From contig NZ_AXAP01000064.1 in NCBI RefSeq assembly GCF_000472865.1, positions 1 through 48,007 of the forward strand: a stretch of 48,007 nt of DNA, in the 5' to 3' direction. This DNA is from Bradyrhizobium elkanii WSM2783 (GTDB lineage: Bacteria > Pseudomonadota > Alphaproteobacteria > Rhizobiales > Xanthobacteraceae). A program made the translations under genes and the position numbers. Positions 25,169 to 33,824 of this stretch are shown here, in pieces. Every line of letters starts with the position of its first letter. Within the stretch, counting starts at the first letter, position 1. Under the pieces are notes generated by a model, which made no database searches, was not told where the DNA came from, and saw nothing but the letters and a program-made list of their open reading frames with translations.

Positions 25169-25927
25169 CTATCTCAGCGCCGATGAGATCATCACGATAC
25201 CGCCCGTGATCACGGCGATATCCAGGATTGCGGTGTGGACGTGCACGGGCATGCGCTCGACGAACGCTTTCGCCAGGAATGCGCCGGGGATCGCGACCAC
25301 ACCGATCAGGATCGCAAAGGCGAGCACCTGCGCAGTAACCACGCCGGCAAGCCCGAACACCGAAATCTTCACGATGCTGGTCGCCAGCGAGATCACCGCA
25401 TCGGTTGCGATGACAGCGGCACCGTCGAGACCGGCCGCCATCAGCAGCGACAGCAGGATCACACCCGAGCCCGCCGTGCCGCCGACCACGACACCGTAAC
25501 CAACCGCGCCCGCGGCAAGGCCAGTGTCGCCGATCCTGACATCATGGCGCTTGAGCAGCCGCCGCAGCGGCACGCTCAGGATCAGCATGCTGCCGATCAC
25601 GATCGAAGCACCGGCACCGGAGAGCCGTGTGTAGGCGTACGCACCGAGCGCGGTCGTCAGGATCGCAGCCGCGATCACGATCAGCGCGCGGCGGCGGTCG
25701 GCATAGCTGACATAGGCGACGAAGCGGCTCAGATTGGTGAAGATCGAGGAGATCGCGATGATCGGCACCACCGGCTCGGCACCGACCAGCGGCACCAGCA
25801 CCAACGGCATCAGGGCGCCGGTGCCATAGCCCGCGAGCCCTCCGACGGCCGAAGCGAGCAACGCGACACCGGCGACCAGCAGAAGTCGGAGCACGGAGAT
25901 ATCGGAAAGGCTGGCGAGGATGTTCAC
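25169..25927 (-). CDS. TSUP family (TauE/SafE) membrane transporter
   Basis: The 252-residue protein is almost wholly hydrophobic, with about seven to eight membrane spans in two TauE/SafE repeats. Each half begins with a Gly-rich stretch (SAVGGLAGYGTGALMPLVLVPLVG; VGYGVVVGGTAGSGVILLSLLMAAGL). Members export or import sulfite, sulfonates or other organic anions; the substrate cannot be assigned. Its start overlaps the cca stop by 4 nt (ATGA), so it is translationally coupled to the end of a five-gene operon. Confidence 0.88.
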   Translation of the reverse strand: MNILASLSDISVLRLLLVAGVALLASAVGGLAGYGTGALMPLVLVPLVGAEPVVPIIAISSIFTNLSRFVAYVSYADRRRALIVIAAAILTTALGAYAYTRLSGAGASIVIGSMLILSVPLRRLLKRHDVRIGDTGLAAGAVGYGVVVGGTAGSGVILLSLLMAAGLDGAAVIATDAVISLATSIVKISVFGLAGVVTAQVLAFAILIGVVAIPGAFLAKAFVERMPVHVHTAILDIAVITGGIVMISSALR

Positions 25928-27180
25928 AATCGGTGGTCGTGGGTGAAGCGGGCGACGGTCTCATCGGCCATTGCCGAGAGCGCCGTCTGGTCAAGAGGAA
26001 ACTCCGCGGCGAGCCACGCCTGCTCGGCTTGTGCCAGCACATGGCCGAGCGCAGGCCCCTCGGCAATCCCGCGCGAAATGAAATCGGCCGCCTTCAGCGG
26101 AAATTTCGGCGCCTGCCAGCGCTGCGGCAGGCGCGCCAGTTCGCGCCAACGAGCAATGTCGCGGCCATCGCTCATCCGCGCCCAGGCCAGCATCATCCGG
26201 TCGAGATAGGCCGCCTCACCGAGACGGTAGAGCCAGCGGCGTGCCGCCGCCTCGTCGATGCCGGCGAGCTGCCACCAGCGATCCGCCATCGCTTCCAGCG
26301 CCTTCGCCTCGGCATTGGTGAGCCGCAGCTTGGAGGCAACGCGCTTTGCGTCCTCGGTGATGGCAAGCGCCAGCGCACCGAGCCGGCGCACCGCGCTCGC
26401 CTCGAGCCCGAGCTCGCGCTCGGCCGCGATCATGACCGCGAACGGCCCGGTATAGCCGACGCTGCCCAGGATCATCTGCAGCAGGCCGCCATCGGCCATC
26501 GCGGTGACCGCGGTCACCGCGCCGTCGGCGACCACGAGCTTGAGCACTTCCATGCGCACGCGCTCCGCCGAAAGCTGCGCCAGGCCGGCACGGCCGGCGA
26601 TGCAGGCAAGATAGCCGGCGCGATCGGGATCGCCGGCGCCGTAGGCCGCATGCATGCGAAAGAAGCGCAGGATGCGCAAGTAGTCCTCGGCGATGCGCTG
26701 ACCGGGATCGCCGATGAAGCGCACGCGGCGAGCGGCGATATCATCGAGCCCGCCGACATGGTCGTGCACCACGCCGGCTGCATCGACCGAAAGGCCGTTG
26801 ATGGTGAAGTCGCGCCGCTCGGCATCGCGCGCCCAGTCGCGGCCGAATGCGACCTTGGCCTTGCGGCCATAGGTTTCGGTATCCTCGCGCAGGGTCGTGA
26901 CCTCGAACGGATGCTTGTCGACGACCAGCGTCACCGTGCCATGCTCGATGCCGGTCGGCACGCTCTTGATTCCTGCGGCCTTGGCGCGGCGCATCACCTC
27001 CTCAGGGACCGCCGTGGTCGCGAGATCGATGTCGCCGATCGGTCGGTGCAACAGCGCGTTACGCACCGCGCCGCCGACCACACGCGCTTCCTCACCGTCG
27101 GCGTTGAGCAACGCGAGCACGCGTGCCGTGGGTCCCGATCTCAGCCAAGGCGCCTGCTCCAGCGCGCGTGCATGCGTCAT
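25924..27180 (-). CDS. cca: CCA tRNA nucleotidyltransferase
   Basis: The 418-residue class II enzyme adds or repairs the 3' CCA of tRNAs. The catalytic head begins VVGGAVRNALL and GDIDLATTA with the two metal-binding Asp residues. RRDFTINGLS and DPGQRIAEDYLRILRFFRM are the ATP/CTP recognition motifs. The helical body and tail follow for about 200 residues. The start overlaps the DUF6111 stop by 4 nt and the stop overlaps the next ATG by 4 nt. Confidence 0.95.
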   Translation of the reverse strand: MTHARALEQAPWLRSGPTARVLALLNADGEEARVVGGAVRNALLHRPIGDIDLATTAVPEEVMRRAKAAGIKSVPTGIEHGTVTLVVDKHPFEVTTLREDTETYGRKAKVAFGRDWARDAERRDFTINGLSVDAAGVVHDHVGGLDDIAARRVRFIGDPGQRIAEDYLRILRFFRMHAAYGAGDPDRAGYLACIAGRAGLAQLSAERVRMEVLKLVVADGAVTAVTAMADGGLLQMILGSVGYTGPFAVMIAAERELGLEASAVRRLGALALAITEDAKRVASKLRLTNAEAKALEAMADRWWQLAGIDEAAARRWLYRLGEAAYLDRMMLAWARMSDGRDIARWRELARLPQRWQAPKFPLKAADFISRGIAEGPALGHVLAQAEQAWLAAEFPLDQTALSAMADETVARFTHDHRL

Positions 27181-27440
27181 TTCTCAACTCCGGGCACGAG
27201 CTTGCCATTCTCGATATGAGCGGGGACATAGGTCGAATTCGGCGGCGCACCAGAGAAATGGGCGAGCAGCACGAAACTGACCACGACCAGCAGCAGCGCA
27301 CCCAGCACCAGCTTCGCAATCAAAGGCAAAGGCCAGGAAGATTTCGCCAAGACGCCGGAGCGCGTTGCAATGAGGAACACGGCATAGACTGCGAAAGGGA
27401 TGAGGAAGATCCCGATCTCGGTCAATACCGGACGGATCAT
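27177..27440 (-). CDS. DUF6111 small membrane protein
   Basis: The 87-residue protein has two hydrophobic spans (about 7-26 and 38-62) and a short hydrophilic tail with NSTYVPAHIENGKLVPG, which matches DUF6111 as I know it from alphaproteobacteria. Function is unknown. It is locked between the NUDIX and cca genes by 4-nt overlaps on each side. Confidence 0.8.
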   Translation of the reverse strand: MIRPVLTEIGIFLIPFAVYAVFLIATRSGVLAKSSWPLPLIAKLVLGALLLVVVSFVLLAHFSGAPPNSTYVPAHIENGKLVPGVEK

Positions 27441-28108
27441 GGCAGGTAGATCCGTTCGTACAATACGCGCAGGATCCCGGCGGTCGCGCCCCAGATGTAA
27501 CGTTCGGCAAAGGGCATCGCATAATAGGAGCGCTCGATGCCGCGGAATTCCTTGCTGTGGCGCTGATGGTTCGCCGGGTTCATCAGGAACGAAAGCGGGA
27601 CCTCGAACGCGTCGACGACTTCACCCTCGTTGATCTTGAGCCTGAAGCCGGGCTTCACCCGCGCCACCGTCGGCAGGATACGAAAACCAAATGCCGTGCC
27701 GTAGAGATCGAGATAGCCGAGCGGCTCGATGAAGTCGCGCGTGAGCCCGACTTCCTCATTGGCCTCGCGCAGCGCGGCATCGAGCGGAGAGGCATCCGTC
27801 GCGTCGATCTTGCCGCCGGGGAATGAGATCTGGCCGGCATGGCTGCTCAAATGCTCCGAGCGCTGCGTCAGCAGCACCGTCGGCTCATCGCGGTCGACCA
27901 CCGGGATCAGCACCGCGGCCGGCCGCACCGGCTGTTCGTGCGCGACGATCTCGAGCATGCGGTCATTGCCGGAGTCGCCGGTCCTCGGAATGATGTTCGG
28001 ATCGACCAGGCCGGGCGGGACGTCGAAATTCAGCCGCGCATGGCTGCGCGCGAAAAACTCCGCCGAGCTGATCGCCGCCGGCTCCGTCTTCAGCATCGGC
28101 TCGTTCAA
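27437..28108 (-). CDS. NUDIX hydrolase, CoA pyrophosphatase-like
   Basis: The 223-residue protein carries the CoA-pyrophosphatase subfamily signature LLTQRSEHLSSHAGQISFPGG directly in front of its NUDIX box (GGKIDATD...AALREANEEVGL). The subfamily hydrolyses CoA or its derivatives to phosphopantetheine and 3',5'-ADP. A segment SFLMNPANHQRH occurs where family members vary. It overlaps its neighbours by 4 nt. Confidence 0.9.
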   Translation of the reverse strand: MNEPMLKTEPAAISSAEFFARSHARLNFDVPPGLVDPNIIPRTGDSGNDRMLEIVAHEQPVRPAAVLIPVVDRDEPTVLLTQRSEHLSSHAGQISFPGGKIDATDASPLDAALREANEEVGLTRDFIEPLGYLDLYGTAFGFRILPTVARVKPGFRLKINEGEVVDAFEVPLSFLMNPANHQRHSKEFRGIERSYYAMPFAERYIWGATAGILRVLYERIYLP

Positions 28109-28719
28109 AGCGCGTCCCTCACCTCTTTCGCATCCGCCATCGCGAAGAATGCGCCGCCGGACTCGATTCCGAACATCGGATGACCATCGACCATCCGCTC
28201 TTCCCCCATGTCAACCAGATCGTAGTAGAGCGGACGGGTGACCTTGGCCCAGAGATCGGCGCGGACATGCAGATAGGGCATGAGCCCGCCGTCATTGCCC
28301 GGCTCGAAACGAAGGCCGTGCGCGGCATCGCAATCGACCCAGTCGTCGACGTTGGTGCGGAACCTGAGCAGCCGCCCGCGCGCGTCCCCATCCTTTTGCA
28401 TCTCGACCGCAAGGAAGGGCGCATCGTCGACGCGGATGCCGACCTTCTCCACCGGCGTCACCAGGAAATGCTTGCCGTCTTCGCGCTTCAGGATGGTGGA
28501 GAACAGCCGCACCAGCGCCGGCCGGCCAATCGGTGTTCCCATATAGTACCATGTGCCGTCGCCGCCGATTCGTATATCGATATCGCCGCAGAACGGCGGA
28601 TTCCACAAATGCACGGGTGGAAGGCCCTTGCCGCCGGCCGGATTTGTTTTTGCGGCATTAGTGGCCGCGGCGGTCAATCCTTCGAGGCCCTGACGGCTTG
28701 TTTGCCCTTCGTTCGCCAT
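28105..28719 (-). CDS. DUF1285 family protein
   Basis: The 204-residue protein from ATG 28719 starts MANEGQTSRQG; an AAGG ribosome site lies just upstream. It carries the DUF1285 core from about residue 35: PPFCGDIDIRI, WYYMGTPIGRPALVRLFSTIL, YFLVTPVEK-like and the GLMPYLHVRADLWAKVTRPLYYDL end. The family is conserved in alphaproteobacteria and of unknown role. It is the first gene of the five-gene run ending with TSUP, so regulation would act here. ATG 28746 would add nine residues. Confidence 0.85.
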   Translation of the reverse strand: MANEGQTSRQGLEGLTAAATNAAKTNPAGGKGLPPVHLWNPPFCGDIDIRIGGDGTWYYMGTPIGRPALVRLFSTILKREDGKHFLVTPVEKVGIRVDDAPFLAVEMQKDGDARGRLLRFRTNVDDWVDCDAAHGLRFEPGNDGGLMPYLHVRADLWAKVTRPLYYDLVDMGEERMVDGHPMFGIESGGAFFAMADAKEVRDAL

Positions 28720-28771
28720 GGTTTGCCTTAAGGTTGAGAGCTTCAATCTGGCACGATTGGTGCACGTTTCT

Positions 28772-28796
28772 TACGTACATCTTTCAGATGTGCGTA
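28772..28796. promoter_or_regulatory. 25-bp palindrome in the DUF1285/moxR spacer
   Basis: TACGTACATCT at 28772-28782 pairs with AGATGTGCGTA at 28786-28796, ten of eleven positions matching around a TTC centre. It sits 53 nt upstream of the DUF1285 ATG and 158 nt before moxR. It looks like an operator for a dimeric regulator or a hairpin; the protein is unknown. Confidence 0.5.
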
Positions 28797-28953
28797 GGTA
28801 TGCCGTTCTCGCCACATCGTGATGGCGTTCATACCCTGAAAAGCCGCTAAGGTGGGGATAGTTTAATTCAACGAATACATGGCCTTCGCTTATGCTTAGC
28901 TTGGGGCCCATGGCGTGACGATGTGAAGGTTGCGCCGTCGATAGGAGCACGGA

Positions 28954-29949
28954 ATGGCTGGTGCAGACAGTGTCGAAAAACTGGAAGACGTGATCGTCCG
29001 CTCGGCCGAGCAGGTTGCCGGCCAGATCCGTACGGCAAAAGAGGCGATTTCCACGGTTATTTTCGGCCAGGACCGGGTGATCGAGAATACCTTGGTGACG
29101 ATCCTTTCCGGCGGACATGCGCTGCTGATCGGGGTTCCCGGCCTTGCCAAGACCAAGCTCGTGGAGACGCTCGGCATCACGCTCGGCCTCGACACCAAGC
29201 GCATCCAGTTCACCCCGGACCTGATGCCGTCGGATATCCTCGGCGCGGAGGTGCTGGACGAGAGCAACACGGGCAAGCGCTCGTTCCGCTTTATCGCAGG
29301 TCCGGTATTCGCGCAGCTTCTGATGGCGGATGAGATCAACCGCGCCAGCCCGCGCACCCAATCGGCGCTGCTGCAAGCCATGCAGGAGCAGCACATCACG
29401 GTTGCGGGCGCCCGCCATGACCTTCCCAAGCCATTCCATGTGCTGGCGACGCAGAACCCGCTGGAACAGGAAGGCACCTATCCGCTGCCCGAAGCGCAGC
29501 TCGACCGTTTCCTGATGGAGATCGATGTCGACTACCCCGACCGTGAGGCCGAACGTCGCATCCTGTTCGAAACCACCGGCGCGGAAGAAACGCTGGCGAA
29601 GGCTGCGATGAACGCGGAACTGCTGCTCAGCGCGCAACGCCTGGTGCGAAGGCTGCCGGTCGGCGATTCCGTCGTCGACGCCATCCTGTCGCTGGTGCGC
29701 GCCGCGCGGCCCAACCCGGAAGGCGAGAAGCTGATCGCCTGGGGACCGGGCCCGCGCGCCAGCCAGGCCTTGATGCTCGCCGTCCGCGCCCGCGCCCTGC
29801 TCGACGGGCGGCTCGCGCCCTCGATCGACGACGTGCTCGATCTCGCCGAACCCGTGCTCAAGCACCGCATGGCGCTGACGTTCACTGCGCGCGCCGAAGG
29901 CCGCACCATTCCTGACGTGATCAAGCAATTGAAGACGCGGATCGCTTGA
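28954..29949 (+). CDS. MoxR family AAA+ ATPase
   Basis: The 331-residue protein is a MoxR-type AAA+ ATPase thought to act as a chaperone or metal-insertion helper for partner von Willebrand-A or DUF58 proteins. Walker A GVPGLAKTK lies near 66-74. Walker B LLMADEINRA, sensor 1 (VLATQNPLEQEGTYPLPEAQLDRFL) and the ATPase lid with RPNPEGEK follow in order. AGGAGCACGG precedes the ATG. Its stop overlaps the DUF58 start by ATGA. The AAA-DUF58-Bat layout is a conserved bacterial module. Confidence 0.93.
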   Translation: MAGADSVEKLEDVIVRSAEQVAGQIRTAKEAISTVIFGQDRVIENTLVTILSGGHALLIGVPGLAKTKLVETLGITLGLDTKRIQFTPDLMPSDILGAEVLDESNTGKRSFRFIAGPVFAQLLMADEINRASPRTQSALLQAMQEQHITVAGARHDLPKPFHVLATQNPLEQEGTYPLPEAQLDRFLMEIDVDYPDREAERRILFETTGAEETLAKAAMNAELLLSAQRLVRRLPVGDSVVDAILSLVRAARPNPEGEKLIAWGPGPRASQALMLAVRARALLDGRLAPSIDDVLDLAEPVLKHRMALTFTARAEGRTIPDVIKQLKTRIA

Positions 29950-30890
29950 TGGCCGCAGAGAACAAGCGCCTGGACGAGGAGATCCTCGCAGTCCGACGTG
30001 CCGACGGCGAAAGCCGATCGCTCGCCGCGTCGCTGCCGCGCCTGGTGCTCGAGGCCCGCCGCATTGCCAACAACGTCATCCATGGCTTGCACGGCCGCCG
30101 CCGCGCAGGCGCCGGCGAGAGCTTCTGGCAATATCGCCGCTTCGTCTCCGGCGAGCCGTCGCAGAATGTCGACTGGCGGCGCTCGGCGCGCGACGATCAT
30201 CTCTACGTCCGCGAGCAGGAGTGGGAGGCGGCGCACACTGTCTGGATCTGGCCCGACCGCTCGCCGTCGATGGCGTTCGCGTCCAAGCAGGCGCGCGATT
30301 CCAAGCTCGAGCGCGGCCTGATCGTCGCCTTTGCGCTGGCCGAGTTATTGGTCGCCGGCGGCGAACGCGTCGGCATTCCCGGCTTGATGAACCCGACCGC
30401 CAGCCGCACGGTCATCGACAAGATGGCGCAGGCGATGCTGCATGACGATGCGACCCGCGCCAGCCTGCCGCCGTCCTTCGTGCCGTCGGCACTTTCCGAG
30501 ATCGTGGTGCTGTCGGACTTCTGGTCGCCGATTTCGGAAATCCGAACCACGCTCGCCGGGCTGTCGGCCTCGGGCGCGCACGGCACGGTGATCCAGGTCG
30601 TCGATCCCGCCGAGGAAACCTTCCCCTATTCCGGCCGCGTTGAATTCGTCGAACCCGAAGCGGGCACTGCGATTACCGCGGGCCGCGCCGAGAGCTGGGC
30701 CAGCGACTATGTCGCGCGCGTCGCGCTGCATCGTGACGAGATCCGCGCCGAGACCAACCGGCTCGACTGGTTGTTCTCGACCCATACCACCAGCCGTTCC
30801 GCGGCGGAGCTGCTATTGTTCCTGCATAACGGCATGACGGTGAGCAAGGCCAGCGTACGGTCCACCGTCAAAGTGGGGCTCGGCGCATGA
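29949..30890 (+). CDS. DUF58 domain protein
   Basis: The 313-residue protein belongs to the DUF58 family with vWA-like fold, partner of MoxR ATPases. The core QYRRFVSGEPSQNVDWRRSARDDHLYVREQEWE at about 58-90 is the family hallmark. The following IWPDRSPSMAF is a MIDAS-like Asp-x-Ser-x-Ser variation, and LSDFWSP follows later. There is no membrane span. The start overlaps moxR (ATGA) and the stop overlaps the next start (ATGA). Confidence 0.9.
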   Translation: MAAENKRLDEEILAVRRADGESRSLAASLPRLVLEARRIANNVIHGLHGRRRAGAGESFWQYRRFVSGEPSQNVDWRRSARDDHLYVREQEWEAAHTVWIWPDRSPSMAFASKQARDSKLERGLIVAFALAELLVAGGERVGIPGLMNPTASRTVIDKMAQAMLHDDATRASLPPSFVPSALSEIVVLSDFWSPISEIRTTLAGLSASGAHGTVIQVVDPAEETFPYSGRVEFVEPEAGTAITAGRAESWASDYVARVALHRDEIRAETNRLDWLFSTHTTSRSAAELLLFLHNGMTVSKASVRSTVKVGLGA

Positions 30891-33691
30891 TCGCAGGCCT
30901 GCCGCTGTCCTTTGCCGAACCGATGCTGCTGCTCGGCCTTCTGAGCCTGCCGGCCCTTTGGTGGCTGCTCCGCGTGATGCCGCCACGGCCGCGGCGTATC
31001 GAATTTCCGCCGACCAGATTGCTGTTCGACATCCAGCCCAGGGAAGAAACGCCCTCGCGCACGCCATGGTGGCTGACGCTGCTGCGCCTCCTCGCCGCCG
31101 CGCTCGTCATCTTCGCCGCGGCCGGGCCGATCTGGAATCCGCAGACCGGGCTTGCATCCTCCAAGGCGCCGCTCGTGATCCTGCTCGACGACGGCTGGAG
31201 CTCGGCCTCGAGCTGGGATGCCCGGATCAGGGCCGCCGACGAACTGATCGCCAGTGCGGACAATGACCGCCGCGGCGTAGCGCTGGTGCCGCTGTCGGAG
31301 CCCGCGCGCGACATCACGCTGATGCCGGCCGGCACCGCGCGCGTCGCGCTGCGGCAGCTCGCGCCGAAGCCCTATTCGATCGACCGCGTCGACACGCTGC
31401 CGGTCATCGATCGGTTCCTGAAAGCCACCGGCGATGCCGAGATCGCCTGGCTGTCCGACGGCGTCGACACCGGGCGCGGCACAGAATTCACCGAAGGCCT
31501 CGGCAAGCTGGTCGAGAACCGCACGCTGACGATCTACGAGGGCGGTGCGCCGTCCGCGCAGGCGCTCGTTGCCGCCGAGAACGCCGCGGCCAAGATGACC
31601 GTGAAGGTCCTGCGCACCGAGACCGGCATCACTTCCGGGACGGTTCGCGCGCTGGATGCCAAGGGCTCGCCGATCGGCGAGGCGCGCTACGCCTTCGCCC
31701 CGCAGGATCGCGAGACCGAGGCATCGTTCGATCTCCCGGTCGAACTGCGCAACGACATCGCCCGGCTGGAGATATCAGGCGAGCGCTCCGCCGGCGCGGT
31801 GCAGCTCCTCGACAAGAGGTGGCGGCGCCGTGCGGTCGGCGTCGTCTCCGGCGCGACCAACGACACCGCGCAGCCGCTGCTCGCCTCAACCTTCTACCTT
31901 TCCCGCGCATTGTCGCCATTCGCCGATGTGCGTCTTGGCGACCGCGGCGCGCCTCAGCAGGCGATCGCCCAATTCCTCGACCAGCGGCTGCCGATGATCG
32001 TGATGGCCGATGTCGGCACGCTGTCGCCGGATATCCGCGAGCGGCTGAATGCCTGGATCGACCAGGGCGGCGTGCTGGTGCGTTTCGCCGGCCCACGGCT
32101 GGCGCAAGCCGATGACGATCTGGTGCCGGTGAAGCTGCGCCGCGGTGGCCGTGTCCTCGGCGGCAGCCTGACCTGGGAGAAGCCGCAGCATCTGGCGTCG
32201 TTCACAGCCGAGGGCCCGTTCGCCGGTCTTCCAGTGCCGAAGGACGTTACCGTGAGCCGGCAGGTGCTGGCCGAGCCGGATGCCGTGCTCGCCACCAAGA
32301 GCTGGGCGTCGCTGGAAGACGGCACGCCGCTCGTCACCGGCGAGCATCGCGGCAAGGGCGTGGTCAGCCTGTTCCACGTCGGCGCGGACTCGCGCTGGTC
32401 GGACCTGCCGATGTCCGGCACTTTCGTCGAGATGCTGCGGCGGCTGGTCGACATGTCCGGCTACACCTCGACGCCTGGTGCTGGAGTGGCCGGCGAAGCC
32501 AAGGCCGAGACCGTGGCGCCGCTCCGCACGCTGGATGGCTTTGGCGCGTTCGGTCCGCCGCCGTCGACCGCCAAACCAATGCTGGCCGACTATCGCGACC
32601 GCGCGACACCGGATCACCCGCCCGGCTTCTACGGCCCGGCTGACGCCCCGATCGCCGTCAACACGCTGGCGACCGCCGACCGCATCGCCCCGCTCGACAC
32701 GTCTGCCCTGCGTGCACGGCGGGCGAGCTACACCAATGCCGAGCCACGCGACCTCCGCGGCATCCTGCTGTCATCGGCGCTCGGCCTGTTCCTGCTCGAT
32801 GCCATCGTGGTGGCCATGCTCGGCGCCGGCCTTGCCGCGTTGTGGCGGCGGCGCGCGGCACCTGCGGCGCTGGCGCTCGCCTTCCTGCTGGCATCGATGG
32901 CGCCGTCCGCCACACGCGCCGAGAACAGCGACGACTTCGCCATGAAGGCGGTTTCGCAGACGCGGCTCGCTTATGTCGTCACCGGCAATGCCGACGTCGA
33001 CTCCATCGTGAAAGCCGGCATGTCCGGGCTGACACTGTTCCTGGCGCAACGCACCGCGCTGGAAGCCGGCGATCCCGTCGGCGTCGACCCCGCGCGCGAC
33101 GAACTCGCCTTCTTCCCGCTGATCTACTGGCCGATCGTGCCCGGCGCGCCAAAGCCTCCGCAGGACGCGATCAACAAGATCGACGCCTATATGAAGCAGG
33201 GCGGCACCGTGCTGTTCGACACCCGCGACGCCGTCGAGGCGCCGCCCGGCGACAATGGCGGCTCGCAGACGCCGGGCATGCAGGCGCTGCGCGAGATCCT
33301 GTCCTCGCTCGACGTGCCCGAGCTCGAGCCGGTGCCGCGTGAGCACGTGCTGACCAAAACGTTCTACCTGTTGCGCGACTTCCCCGGCCGCTTCACTTCG
33401 GGCCAGACCTGGGTCGAGACATTGCCGCGCGAAGACGATGACGAGGCCGCACAGCGCCCCGCCCGCGGCGGCGACGGCGTCTCGCCGATCATCATCACCT
33501 CCAACGATCTCGCCGGCGCCTGGGCGATCCGGCCCGACGGCCAGGCGATGTTGCCGCTCACCCCCGGCGAGCCGCGCCAGCGCGAATTCGCCTTCCGCGC
33601 CGGCGTCAACATCGTGATGTATACGCTGACCGGCAACTACAAGGCCGACCAGGTGCACGCGCCGGCCCTGATCGAGCGGCTGGGACAATGA
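30887..33691 (+). CDS. BatA-like membrane protein with C-terminal DUF4159
   Basis: The 934-residue protein has an N-terminal BatA-type pair of membrane segments (LPLSFAEPMLLLGLLSLPALWWLL, then about 62-82). A long periplasmic vWA-like or GATase-like region follows, including RERLNAWIDQGGVLVRFAGPRL. Another span occurs near 635-660, and a DUF4159 domain fills about 690-934: LAYVVTGNADVDSIVKAGM, FFPLIYWPIVPG, YMKQGGTVLFDTRD. Together with MoxR and DUF58 it probably handles assembly or stress protection at the membrane, a role that is still undefined in the family. Confidence 0.86.
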   Translation: MIAGLPLSFAEPMLLLGLLSLPALWWLLRVMPPRPRRIEFPPTRLLFDIQPREETPSRTPWWLTLLRLLAAALVIFAAAGPIWNPQTGLASSKAPLVILLDDGWSSASSWDARIRAADELIASADNDRRGVALVPLSEPARDITLMPAGTARVALRQLAPKPYSIDRVDTLPVIDRFLKATGDAEIAWLSDGVDTGRGTEFTEGLGKLVENRTLTIYEGGAPSAQALVAAENAAAKMTVKVLRTETGITSGTVRALDAKGSPIGEARYAFAPQDRETEASFDLPVELRNDIARLEISGERSAGAVQLLDKRWRRRAVGVVSGATNDTAQPLLASTFYLSRALSPFADVRLGDRGAPQQAIAQFLDQRLPMIVMADVGTLSPDIRERLNAWIDQGGVLVRFAGPRLAQADDDLVPVKLRRGGRVLGGSLTWEKPQHLASFTAEGPFAGLPVPKDVTVSRQVLAEPDAVLATKSWASLEDGTPLVTGEHRGKGVVSLFHVGADSRWSDLPMSGTFVEMLRRLVDMSGYTSTPGAGVAGEAKAETVAPLRTLDGFGAFGPPPSTAKPMLADYRDRATPDHPPGFYGPADAPIAVNTLATADRIAPLDTSALRARRASYTNAEPRDLRGILLSSALGLFLLDAIVVAMLGAGLAALWRRRAAPAALALAFLLASMAPSATRAENSDDFAMKAVSQTRLAYVVTGNADVDSIVKAGMSGLTLFLAQRTALEAGDPVGVDPARDELAFFPLIYWPIVPGAPKPPQDAINKIDAYMKQGGTVLFDTRDAVEAPPGDNGGSQTPGMQALREILSSLDVPELEPVPREHVLTKTFYLLRDFPGRFTSGQTWVETLPREDDDEAAQRPARGGDGVSPIIITSNDLAGAWAIRPDGQAMLPLTPGEPRQREFAFRAGVNIVMYTLTGNYKADQVHAPALIERLGQ

Positions 33692-33720
33692 TACGCTGGG
33701 ACATTCACCACGCACACGCC

Positions 33721-33804
33721 GTCATGGCCGGGCTTGTCCCGGCCATCCACGCCTCGCCGCTCAGCACGAAGAACGTGGATGCCCGGGACAAGCCCGGGCA
33801 TGAC
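33721..33804. repeat. palindromic repeat inside the moxR operon
   Basis: GTCATGGCCGGGCTTGTCCC...CCACG and CGTGGATGCCCGGGACAAGCCCGGGCATGAC are inverted copies. They lie between the DUF4159 protein and the last gene of the unit, 130 nt in which no gene is visible. Confidence 0.85.
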
Positions 33805-33824
33805 GATGCGGATAGGTTCGCATT

